Shown: positions 1 through 6,935 of the stretch, in pieces
How positions within the stretch are numbered: the stretch's first letter is position 1
Layout: each line of letters starts with the position of its first letter
Assembly: GCA_964413825.1 (NCBI GenBank)
Contig: CAYPTS010000064.1
Location: 1-11,918 of the forward strand
Origin: JAFGKM01 sp964413825
GTDB lineage: Bacteria > Ratteibacteria > UBA8468 > B48-G9 > JAFGKM01
Direction: 5' to 3'
DNA: 11,918 bases
Made by a program: the position numbers and the translations under genes
The notes under the pieces: model-generated
Told to the model about the DNA's origin: nothing
The model's database searches: none
What the model saw: only the letters and a program-made list of their open reading frames with translations

Positions 1-2201
1 ATATTCTTTTCTTGCTTTATTGCTTTACAGACTTCTGTAATTATTTCCACAACCCCGGCGTGGAATCTATAGGAGACGGTGGGTGCCGGAACGCCTTTCA
101 GCGTATCTTTCACGATGTCCCTGATAACCGGCGCAGGGTCGATGATAAGCAAATCTCCCTTTATAACTGGGAGGTGCGGGAGAATTTGGGCGGGTTTTAT
201 TTCGAACCTGTAAGGGGACAGTTTTGTCTCCGCTTCTTCCGCCGCCATTTCCGCCTCGACCGCGGCTTGTGCGTCATACGTTGCCGCAGTTCTGATGCCG
301 GTGATGGCGGCTACCGCGTCGAATAGCCGTCCCATGCTCGAGGCGGGCGGGCAGTTTATGTTGTTTTCCAGCATTTCCTTCACTGCATGGATTTTGTTTT
401 TTTCAACCTGTCTGAACAGGGGCAGGTCGAGTTTAAACGCTTCCTCGCCGAGCGCCTTGTGCAGAAAAGACAACCCGGTTCTCCATACTTCCTCTATCGC
501 TTTTTCGCCGCCGGGCAGAGGCGTGTAATCAAGGCATGCAAGCCTTTCGTAACCTTTGTAGTCCGCGAGCATGATTTCTGCCCCGCGTATGTCCCCGTCC
601 TCCCCGTATCCGGTACCGTCCAGCGCAACGCCTATGATTTTCCTGTTGGGAAGGCCGTTTTCCAGCATGCAGGAGGCGATATGCGCATGGTGGTGCTGGA
701 CGCCGATACGCAAGAGTTTTTCCTTCTCCGCGGTTTCAACCGCAAACTGACTTGTAATGTAGTCCGGGTGCAGGTCGTACGCGATGGCTTCCGGCCGGAA
801 ACCGAACAGTTGTTTGAAATGGGCGTACATGTATTTGTAGAAATTCAGGGATTCAACGCTATCTACCGTGCCGATATGCTGGCTGGCGATTATTTCCCTG
901 TTTCTTCCGAAAGCGAATGTGTTTTTCTCGTGAGAGCCCGCCGCAAATACCTCTTTCCTGAAAACCTCTGCGGTTGCGATAGGTTCGGGAATGTATCCCC
1001 TGGCCTTGCGCAGGAAAAAGAAACCGGCGTCCGTTTTGCAACTTTTCACCACCGAGTCGTCGCACCCGGCATGTATGCCCCTGTTGTTGGCGAGGATGCA
1101 GTCGGCAATGCCGTAAAGTTTGCCGTGGGAATCCTCATCGTCCCTGAAAATTATGGGCTCATCCGAAACGTTTGCGCTCGTGGCGACAAGAACTTCCGGA
1201 GCCCCGTAAAAAAACAGCAGGTGGTGCACGGGCGTATAGGGGAGGATGAATCCCAGAGAATTGTTGAAGGGAGCAATCTCTTCGGGCAGACCGCAGTTTT
1301 TCTTTTTCCGCAGTATCGCGACCGGCGCCTGCCATGAAGAAAGAATGCTTTTCTCATGCTCGTTTACAATGCAGTGTTTTTCCACAATAGAGAGGGTTTT
1401 TGCCATGACGGCGAACGGCTTGTCTCCCCTTTTCTTTCTTTCCCTGACGGTTTTTACCGCCGCAGGGTTTCCGGCATCGCACATAATGTGGTAACCCCCG
1501 GTTCCTTTTACGGCGATAACGGCCCCTTCGGAGAGAAGTCTTGCCGCGGTTTGTACCGCCGCGGCGCCGGAGACGGTCTTTTCGCTGTGTTTGAGAAGGG
1601 TGAATTCCGGACCGCATGCAAAACAGCAGTCCGGCTGGGCGTGGAATCTTCTGTCAAGGGGATTTATGTACTCGGTATAACAGTCCGGACACAGCATAAA
1701 ACTGTCCATGGTGGTGTTTTTCCGGTCATACGGCAGGTCCTTTGTGATGGTGAACCTCGGTCCGCAGTCGGTGCAGTTGATAAAAGGGAACAGGTATCTT
1801 CTGTCAGCCGGGTTGAGCAATTCTTTAAGGCATTTTTTGCATGTGGCAATGTCCGGAGAGACCTCGGTTCTGGCAGACGGCTGTCCTGCCTGTCCCCCGA
1901 GTCTGAAACCGGAGAAATCCGGACGGCTGTTTTCTATCCTGAACCCCGCCTCGTTTTTCAGCGGTAGCGAATAGACTATGGAAACGTTCTTTATAACGGC
2001 ATGAAAGGGAGGGCGGTACTTTACGCTGTCAATAAACTCTTTGATGTTCGACGAACTGCCTTCCGCTTCGATGTAAACGCCGTCGGAAGCATTAAGGACA
2101 AAACCGGAAATGCCGTGTTTTAATGCATGCCTGTAGACTGTCGGCCTGAACCCTACGCCCTGTACCCTTCCTTCAATGTAAAGACTTATTCTCTGCCTCA
2201 A
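1..2201 (-). CDS. hypF: HypF carbamoyltransferase, hydrogenase maturation (3' end cut by window)
   Basis: HypF uses carbamoyl phosphate and ATP to carbamoylate the C-terminal Cys of HypE, the first step in making the CN ligands of the [NiFe]-hydrogenase centre; it acts in the cytoplasm. The frame is open for 733 residues with no break. Domains in order: acylphosphatase (about 1-90, with EGRVQGVGFRP at 10-20), two HypF zinc fingers (C121/C124/C143/C146 and C171/C174/C193/C196, each CX2C-X18-CX2C), YrdC-like domain (about 210-400), and Kae1-like domain with VQHHHAHIAS at 501-510. The last roughly 50-60 residues, including the expected SGGVFQN-type motif, lie beyond position 1. I chose the TTG start at 2201: the only in-frame codon before it that matters is the stop at 2213-2211, and the protein from TTG begins exactly as HypF proteins do. 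A weak GGTAGGAT lies just upstream. It starts 9 nt after the M55 gene and is probably co-transcribed with it. Confidence 0.96.
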   Translation of the reverse strand, partial: MRQRISLYIEGRVQGVGFRPTVYRHALKHGISGFVLNASDGVYIEAEGSSSNIKEFIDSVKYRPPFHAVIKNVSIVYSLPLKNEAGFRIENSRPDFSGFRLGGQAGQPSARTEVSPDIATCKKCLKELLNPADRRYLFPFINCTDCGPRFTITKDLPYDRKNTTMDSFMLCPDCYTEYINPLDRRFHAQPDCCFACGPEFTLLKHSEKTVSGAAAVQTAARLLSEGAVIAVKGTGGYHIMCDAGNPAAVKTVRERKKRGDKPFAVMAKTLSIVEKHCIVNEHEKSILSSWQAPVAILRKKKNCGLPEEIAPFNNSLGFILPYTPVHHLLFFYGAPEVLVATSANVSDEPIIFRDDEDSHGKLYGIADCILANNRGIHAGCDDSVVKSCKTDAGFFFLRKARGYIPEPIATAEVFRKEVFAAGSHEKNTFAFGRNREIIASQHIGTVDSVESLNFYKYMYAHFKQLFGFRPEAIAYDLHPDYITSQFAVETAEKEKLLRIGVQHHHAHIASCMLENGLPNRKIIGVALDGTGYGEDGDIRGAEIMLADYKGYERLACLDYTPLPGGEKAIEEVWRTGLSFLHKALGEEAFKLDLPLFRQVEKNKIHAVKEMLENNINCPPASSMGRLFDAVAAITGIRTAATYDAQAAVEAEMAAEEAETKLSPYRFEIKPAQILPHLPVIKGDLLIIDPAPVIRDIVKDTLKGVPAPTVSYRFHAGVVEIITEVCKAIKQEKN

Positions 2202-2210
2202 TTTTTTATC

Positions 2211-3002
2211 CTACCCGCGCCATTTTTCCCACAGGTCAATGAAGTTTTTGCCGCGTATCCTCACGCTTCTGCCGTCTATGAGTTCAACGCATGGTTTCTG
2301 GGCATGTGAAAAAGCGTGAGCGGAGGAGATGTATTCGATAACGAGTTCACATTTTCCTTTTATCTTGACCGGAGGGATAGTTTTTGTTTTTTTCACCGCT
2401 TTGTAAGCGCTTTTCTGTATGATTTCCCTCGCCTTCACCGGCGAAAGGGAAATGGCGCAGGTTCTGTTAAGCCCCCGCTTCACCACTGCTTTCTCGACAT
2501 CCCGCACGTACATTTGTCCTTCTCTGCAGGCGGCTTCGTCGCCGGTGATTAGGGTGCAGGGTATGCCGTAACAGCCGGCAAGGTAGATGGTCATTCCTAT
2601 TTCCCCTACGGGCTTGCCGTTTAAGAGCATTTTTACAACCGTAAGGCTTGAATACGAATGGTTAAGGTTGCCGTCTTCCACCCCGTTCATTGCGTGGTGG
2701 GCCAGCAGAAACATCGCATCCCATTTCTTGCCGTCAATTCCCCAGAAGGTCGGTACCGGCCTGCCGTGGAGGAGTTGTATTTCGGGATGGATATTCTCGT
2801 ATACTATCCCGCCCGGCCCGTGCCCGTCGACCACCAGTATCTCCTTTGCCCCTGCATCTATTGCCCCGCGCGCGGCGGCGTTCACCTCTTCGGTCAGCAG
2901 TTCCTTTGCCTGTTCGTAGTACTTTCCTGTACTGTACCCCTGCGATTCGAAATCAACAACCCCTGCCGCTCCCTCAATGTCCGTCATCACAAATATCTTC
3001 AT
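2211..3002 (-). CDS. M55 family D-aminopeptidase (DppA-like)
   Basis: A 263-residue cytoplasmic zinc peptidase of family M55. The characterised member, Bacillus DppA, releases N-terminal D-amino acids from short peptides and is linked to reuse of peptidoglycan peptides. The metal and catalytic positions line up with DppA: D8 and E10 in MTDIEGAAGV, H61 in DGHG, H103 in AHHAMNG, H115 in LNHSY and E134 in VGEIG. Length is normal for the family. The open frame extends upstream to 3134, but the start at 3002 is preferred: it begins directly with the conserved MKIFVMTDIEG strand and has a purine-rich AGAGGGGGGAA ribosome site. Its ATG overlaps the TGA of the ATPase gene (ATGA), which suggests translational coupling. 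hypF follows 9 nt later. Family assignment is firm; the actual substrate is unknown. Confidence 0.93.
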   Translation of the reverse strand: MKIFVMTDIEGAAGVVDFESQGYSTGKYYEQAKELLTEEVNAAARGAIDAGAKEILVVDGHGPGGIVYENIHPEIQLLHGRPVPTFWGIDGKKWDAMFLLAHHAMNGVEDGNLNHSYSSLTVVKMLLNGKPVGEIGMTIYLAGCYGIPCTLITGDEAACREGQMYVRDVEKAVVKRGLNRTCAISLSPVKAREIIQKSAYKAVKKTKTIPPVKIKGKCELVIEYISSAHAFSHAQKPCVELIDGRSVRIRGKNFIDLWEKWRG

Positions 3003-4393
3003 TTCCCCCCCTCTAAAAGACGGTCTTTTTCGACCAGAAAAACATTTTCCTTTTTCGCAACATTCAGCATTTCTTTTGTAAATCCGTTCCTGCTGAAGAG
3101 AATGAAGTGCTCTTTTCTTGAGTTTTGCTCCCAATCCACCAAATGCGCTTTTCGCTTCAATGCCTCAAAAATATTTATTCCTACGGGCTTTACAGACCAC
3201 TTTGCTTCGCCGAAAAGTATCTGTCCGGTTTGCCGGTTTACTCCCACTACGTCTATCTCCTGCTCTTTCTCCCACCATTTTCCCACCCGCTCAAACTGGA
3301 AAATCTTATGCGACAGGTTCCATGTAACCTCTCGGCACACCTTTTCATACGTTGCTGCCTGCAACAGAGGAAAACTTTCATTAATTATTCTTAATACCTC
3401 GTTGAACTGCCCGATTTCAAGGGAACTCTTATAGGGGAATACGTACTGGAACCAGAAACGGAAAAAATTGTCGGTAATTACGTACAAACTTTTTCTTGAC
3501 TTGAGAAGATTTTTTTCGGTAACAGGGACCTCTTTTTCAATGAGTTTGAGGTGTTCCAGCGTATTCAGGTATTTTGTAAGAACGTTCTTCTCCAGAGCCG
3601 TCTCATTGGCTATTTCTCCGAATTTTCTCTTGCCCATGGATATAGCCCGGAGGATGGAAAGGTAGTTTTTCGGTTCGCGCAATTCTTCTTTCAACACAAA
3701 CTCCACCTCATTATGCAGGAATTCAGTGTTGGGGAATATTTTTTTCAGAATGTTCTCCTTGAGAGACAGTTCCGGAGATAATTGCATGAGATATGCCGGT
3801 AAACCGCCCGTAATGGTATAGATACCGAGGAATTCGTCAAAACTTTGTTTTGGGAAAAACTTCCAACTTTCATGAAAGGAGAGAGGCTGCACAAGAATCT
3901 GTCCGGTCCTCCTTCCGTAAAGCGGGGACTTGTACGTCAGCGCTTCAGATTCCATCATTGAGATGCTTGAACCGCACATGATAAAGAAGATATTTGTGTT
4001 TTTGAGATGCTCGTCCCATCCTTTCTGGAAAACCGAACTAATGGACCTGTCAACTTCTACAAGGTAGGGATATTCGTCAATCACAAATACAAAAGGTTCA
4101 TGAAGGTATCTCTCAAGATATTGAAATACTTCCATCCATTCCCCGAAACCTCTCTTTTCCAGGACGAAATCTTTGAAATAAGCACCAAATAATCTGCCGA
4201 CTTCACGCAGATGTTCTGTAGTTGTCCGCCTGTCCGCGAGAAAATATACTGCCGGCTTGTTCTTGATAAACTGTTTTATAAGTTCGGTTTTCCCGACACG
4301 CCGCCTGCCGTATACAACTACAAGGTGAGGGACATGTTCGTTCCATTTGTTGTCCAGAGATGCGAGTTCCTGCGTTCTGTTCAGAAATTTCAT
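2999..4393 (-). CDS. AAA ATPase with DUF234 nuclease-like C-terminal domain
   Basis: A 464-residue protein of the archaeal-type ATPase family (ATPase_2 plus DUF234), common in archaea and anaerobic bacteria and poorly understood. Walker A is GRRRVGKTE at 29-37 and Walker B is VFVIDEY at 102-108. An arginine-rich GRRTGQ follows at 160-165. A winged-helix-like segment spans about 245-295. The C-terminus carries a PD-(D/E)XK-like pattern: E379, D381 in EIDVVGVN and E396-x-K398 in LFGEAKW. This hints at a nuclease or DNA-binding fold, but activity is not proven. The start at 4393 is chosen over an ATG seven codons upstream because a near-perfect AAGGAGGTG lies 6 nt before it. It is the first gene of the operon that continues into the M55 peptidase and hypF, and its promoter carries operator-like repeats. 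Confidence 0.9.
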   Translation of the reverse strand: MKFLNRTQELASLDNKWNEHVPHLVVVYGRRRVGKTELIKQFIKNKPAVYFLADRRTTTEHLREVGRLFGAYFKDFVLEKRGFGEWMEVFQYLERYLHEPFVFVIDEYPYLVEVDRSISSVFQKGWDEHLKNTNIFFIMCGSSISMMESEALTYKSPLYGRRTGQILVQPLSFHESWKFFPKQSFDEFLGIYTITGGLPAYLMQLSPELSLKENILKKIFPNTEFLHNEVEFVLKEELREPKNYLSILRAISMGKRKFGEIANETALEKNVLTKYLNTLEHLKLIEKEVPVTEKNLLKSRKSLYVITDNFFRFWFQYVFPYKSSLEIGQFNEVLRIINESFPLLQAATYEKVCREVTWNLSHKIFQFERVGKWWEKEQEIDVVGVNRQTGQILFGEAKWSVKPVGINIFEALKRKAHLVDWEQNSRKEHFILFSRNGFTKEMLNVAKKENVFLVEKDRLLEGGK

Positions 4394-4399
4394 GGAGGA

Positions 4400-4408
4400 C
4401 ACCTCCTT
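4400..4408 (-). promoter_or_regulatory. Strong ribosome binding site of the DUF234 ATPase
   Basis: Reads AAGGAGGTG on the minus strand, 6 nt before the ATG at 4393. It decides the start, since an upstream in-frame ATG at 4414 would place this site inside the coding region and has no such site of its own. Confidence 0.8.
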
Positions 4409-4417
4409 CGCCATAAT

Positions 4418-4452
4418 AACCTACTCGTAAGTAGCATACTCTAAAGTAGGTT
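4418..4452. repeat. Nested inverted repeats over the ATPase promoter (putative operator)
   Basis: On the plus strand AACCTACT (4418-4425) and AGTAGGTT (4445-4452) form a perfect 8-bp inverted repeat with a 19-nt spacer. A third half-site, AGTAG at 4430-4434, pairs with CTACT (4421-4425) to give CTACT-CGTA-AGTAG, and it stands 15 nt from the AGTAG at 4445. The array covers the -10 box (4433-4438), most of the spacer and the expected transcription start. This layout is typical of a repressor site, but the regulator is unknown. Confidence 0.6.
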
Positions 4453-4461
4453 AAAAGTCAA
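4433..4461 (-). promoter_or_regulatory. Promoter of the ATPase-M55-hypF operon
   Basis: TTGACT (4461-4456) and TATGCT (4438-4433) are separated by 17 nt. The start of transcription would be near 4426, some 33 nt before the ATPase ATG. The -10 box lies inside the CTACT/AGTAG repeats. The roughly 50 nt between this promoter and the stop of the broken oxidoreductase at 4513 hold no recognisable terminator or other feature. Confidence 0.7.
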
Positions 4462-4512
4462 GCGCCCGCGGGGATGTCGTTTTGCGTCTGCCGTGAACTG
4501 CCGGACTCCGTA

Positions 4513-5528
4513 CTAAAGTTTTACAGTTTTGCCTTCCTTTGCGGACAGGTCTGCCGCAAAAACCACCCTGTGCACGACGGCGGCGTTTTCAATGTCCGGA
4601 AAAGGTTTCTTGTCGTTCAGTATGCAATCCACAAGCTGATTAATTTCTCCCTCAAAGGGATGGTGTCTGACGTCCCCGCTGTCAGGCAGTATTGTCGGTA
4701 TTTCCGCATAGCCGGTCTGCCCGGAAAGCTTGTGAGAGAAAAGTTTGTTGTTTCTGATTGTCCCTTTTGACCCGAAGAGCCCTATGTTGAAGATGTAAGG
4801 GGTCTTGCAGTCAATGGAGGAAGTGACCTTGCCTATGGAGCCGTTTTCAAAGCGCACCATCGTTACGCTGGTCGGGTCATACTCATACTCCTTGTAGTCA
4901 CGCGACTTGCTTCGCGTACTGCAGGAGAATACCTCAACGGGCTGCTCTTCACAAACCACAAAAGTGCGTCAACCGCGTGGCATCCGGCGGTCAGGAGACT
5001 GCTTCCTCCTATCTCCTTCTTCACGTTCCAGAGATACTGTTTATACCATGGTCCTATCCCGTGGTAGTAATCAACCTCGCCGTAATAAATGTCCCCGATA
5101 GCGTCGTCTTTCAACAGGTTGTCTATTATCATGAGCAGAGGGTTCCAGTGCAGGACAAAGCTCACCAGGGTCTTGACCTTGTTTTTCCGTATCACCTTTA
5201 GCATGTCGTCCAGGTCTTTTTCTTTCAGAGCCACCGGTTTTTCTATCAGGATATGCTTTTTGTGTTCGGCCGCGATGATTGCCTGTTCGGCATGCAGGTG
5301 GTTGGGCGTGCATACTGATACAATGTCTATCTCCTCCTCCTTCAGCATCTTTTCGTAGTCAGTGTAAATCTTCGCCGAATACCCGTACTCCTTGAGTTTG
5401 GCTTCAGCTGACTCTCTTCTCCTTGCGCACACGGCCACAAGTTCAGTGCAGGGATTGGCCTTGTATGCCGCCATGTGCTCTCCCGAAACCCACCCCGTTC
5501 CCACAACCGCCGCCTTAAGTTTCTTCAT
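4513..5528 (-). pseudogene. Gfo/Idh/MocA family oxidoreductase, broken by a one-base frameshift
   Basis: Members are NAD(P)-dependent dehydrogenases of sugars, inositols or sugar acids. The first part (5528 to about 4950) encodes MKKLKAAVVGTGWVSGEH with the Rossmann motif at 8-17, EKPVAL at 96-101 and GCHAVDALLWFV at 182-193. After WFV this frame turns into nonsense and stops at 4863. The family sequence resumes in another frame (EEQPVEVFSCSTRSK onward) and continues to a TAG at 4513. Restoring one G next to position 4950 (GTGAA to GTGGAA) joins the halves into a 338-residue protein of normal length. Either the gene is inactive or the base is an assembly error. A GGGGG ribosome site precedes the start. 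It has its own promoter and is transcribed away from the ROK regulator, so it is a likely target of that regulator. Confidence 0.88.
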
Positions 5529-5559
5529 AAGTACCCCCTAATATTGACGTTTGACATAC

Positions 5560-5587
5560 ATTATACACCGCAGGCGGGTATTATCAA
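5560..5587 (-). promoter_or_regulatory. Promoter of the divergent Gfo/Idh/MocA gene
   Basis: TTGATA (5587-5582), a 16-nt spacer and a consensus TATAAT (5565-5560). Transcription would start near 5553, about 25 nt before the ATG at 5528. The element resembles the toxin-antitoxin promoter at 10693-10720, sharing TTGA-Y-AATAC and CGGTGTATAAT. Confidence 0.75.
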
Positions 5588-5606
5588 CACAAGGTGAGAT
5601 GGAATA

Positions 5607-5624
5607 ATTTCAGAACATGAAATA
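5607..5624. promoter_or_regulatory. Putative ROK operator, site 1
   Basis: ATTTCA (5607-5612), GAACA, TGAAAT (5618-5623) form a perfect 6-bp inverted repeat with a 5-nt centre. The site lies between the two divergent promoters, 4 nt before the -35 box of the ROK promoter. AT-rich inverted repeats of this size fit what is known of ROK repressors such as NagC and XylR, although the exact sequence differs. Confidence 0.6.
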
Positions 5625-5628
5625 AAAA

Positions 5629-5657
5629 TTGACAAAAACCCCAAAATATGGTATTTT
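5629..5657 (+). promoter_or_regulatory. Promoter of the ROK regulator and downstream genes
   Basis: Consensus TTGACA (5629-5634), a 17-nt spacer and a weak TATTTT (5652-5657). It predicts a start near 5664, within the second operator-like site. It probably drives the whole plus-strand set up to 9786, since later gaps are 25-43 nt and show no other promoter. Confidence 0.6.
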
Positions 5658-5658
5658 G

Positions 5659-5676
5659 TTTATAGAACGTGAAATA
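5659..5676. promoter_or_regulatory. Putative ROK operator, site 2
   Basis: AGAACGTGAAATA (5664-5676) repeats 12 of 13 bases of site 1 (5612-5624) exactly 52 bp downstream. Its left arm is degenerate (TTTATA instead of ATTTCA). It sits on the expected transcription start of the ROK gene, a position suited to repression. Confidence 0.55.
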
Positions 5677-5693
5677 CTAGGAAAAACGCCAAA

Positions 5694-6896
5694 ATGGTCA
5701 AAGTAAATCACCAGGATATGAAGGAAGGAAATAAGAAAGTAATTCTTGAGTTCATCAGGCAGAGAAAAACGTCTTCCCGGAAAGAAATTATGGAGAAGAC
5801 CGGATTATCCCTGGGAACGGTAAGTAATCTGGTGAATGACCTGATACGGGCAGGAGCTTTGACAGAACGTACGGGAAAATCAAGAAAGGTATTAAAGGGC
5901 GCAAAAGGCTCGGGCAGGAAAGTAATACCGTTAAAGATAAACCCCGACTACAGCTTTTTTCTCGGCCTTGAGGTCTCTGAAGAAAACATCATTTCTGTGA
6001 TAATGGATAACTGCGGGAACGAGAGGTTTGCTTCTGATATTGAAGGACGGATTCTCAACGAAAAAGATCTTCAGAGAAGAGTGGAAAACTCCGTTACGCA
6101 TGCCCTGAAGAATTTCTCATTCCCGAACAGGATTAAGGGCATCGGCATATGTTTGTCAGGTTCAATAGATTTTGAAAGAGGGATAGTTGTCCACAGTCCG
6201 GGGATAAACGTTCAAAACTATCCCCTGAAAGAAAATCTTGAAAACAAATTTCAAAAGCCCGTCGTAATAGAAAATGATGCCCGCGCAAAAGGATTTGCGG
6301 AAAGCAGGTTCGGTTCAGCAGTGGATGCCAGGAACTTTATTTATATTCACATAGGGAAAGGAATCGGGTCTGCCATAATTCTGGACGGGAAACTTTTCCG
6401 GGGAATCAACGGTATGGGAGGAGAAATCGGCCATATCTCCATTGACAGAGGTGAATCCGCCCCAAGATGCAGGTGCGGGAACAAGGGCTGTCTGGAAACC
6501 TTTGCTTCCTGTCCTGCCATGGTAAAAAGGGCAAGAGAGTTGATTTCCCAGAACGTGAGTAATTCTCTTCCCGCCAGAGATCTGGATTTTGACTGCCTCG
6601 TGGAATCTGCCCGGAAGGGGGAGAGAATCCCACTGATTGTCTTTGAAGAAGTTGTTCCGTTCCTCGCGCAGGGGATAGGAGACGTCGCAAATATGTTCAA
6701 TCCGGAGTTGGTTATTATAGGCGGGCAGGCAGTCAGTGCAAAGGAGTTTATCCTTGAACCGTTGAGAATTTCCGTGAGAACCAGGGCAATTTCAGAAGTG
6801 AGCGACAGCCTGACGATAAAGTTCAGCAGTCTGGAGCAGAATGTAGGAGCTTTAGGTGCATCCGCACTGATTTCAGAAGAAGTTGCCGGCTATTAA
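5694..6896 (+). CDS. ROK family transcriptional regulator (NagC/XylR type)
   Basis: A 400-residue cytoplasmic sugar-responsive DNA-binding protein. The N-terminal winged helix spans about 14-60 (SSRKEIMEKTGLSLGTVSNLVNDL at 27-50). The sugar-kinase-like ROK domain follows, with GIGICLSGSIDFERG at 149-163, END at 193-195, GKGIGSAIILDG at 221-232 and GEIGH at 243-247. Zinc-site residues are H247, C259, C261 and C266 (CRCGNKGCLE at 259-268). The kinase-type Asp in END is kept, but with an N-terminal wHTH the protein is best read as a repressor. The start at 5694 has an AGGAAA 11 nt upstream; an alternative ATG at 5718 is possible. The gene lies between two sugar-dehydrogenase genes and next to two matching operator sites, so it probably represses itself and both flanking sets. 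The effector sugar is not evident. Confidence 0.94.
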   Translation: MVKVNHQDMKEGNKKVILEFIRQRKTSSRKEIMEKTGLSLGTVSNLVNDLIRAGALTERTGKSRKVLKGAKGSGRKVIPLKINPDYSFFLGLEVSEENIISVIMDNCGNERFASDIEGRILNEKDLQRRVENSVTHALKNFSFPNRIKGIGICLSGSIDFERGIVVHSPGINVQNYPLKENLENKFQKPVVIENDARAKGFAESRFGSAVDARNFIYIHIGKGIGSAIILDGKLFRGINGMGGEIGHISIDRGESAPRCRCGNKGCLETFASCPAMVKRARELISQNVSNSLPARDLDFDCLVESARKGERIPLIVFEEVVPFLAQGIGDVANMFNPELVIIGGQAVSAKEFILEPLRISVRTRAISEVSDSLTIKFSSLEQNVGALGASALISEEVAGY

Positions 6897-6921
6897 AAAA
6901 TCCCTGATTTCAAAACCAGGG
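6895..6921 (-). terminator. Terminator-like hairpin facing the minus strand, after the ROK stop
   Basis: CCCTG (6902-6906) pairs with CAGGG (6917-6921), with further T-A pairs inside. Read on the minus strand the hairpin is followed by ATTTTTT (6901-6895), the form of a Rho-independent terminator. On the plus strand it has no T-run and ends 1 nt before the AAGGAGG of the next gene. No minus-strand gene ends here, so it may stop antisense transcription or act as an intercistronic hairpin. Confidence 0.4.
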
Positions 6922-6935
6922 CAAGGAGGAAGAAA

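Noticed and set aside
387..1337. Long plus-strand open frame of 316 codons
   Set aside because: It lies wholly antisense to hypF, whose frame is continuous and has all family motifs; the plus-strand protein has no recognisable domain.
3003..3134. N-terminal extension of the M55 gene to 3134
   Set aside because: The extra 44 residues overlap the ATPase coding region, lack homology to the M55 fold and are replaced by a better start with a ribosome site at 3002.
2658..3434. Plus-strand open frame of 258 codons
   Set aside because: Antisense to the M55 and ATPase genes and crossing their junction; composition is that of a shadow frame.
4462..4471. CCCGCGGG palindrome between the broken oxidoreductase and the ATPase promoter
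   Set aside because: Too short and without a T-run to be a terminator, and not repeated elsewhere in the window.
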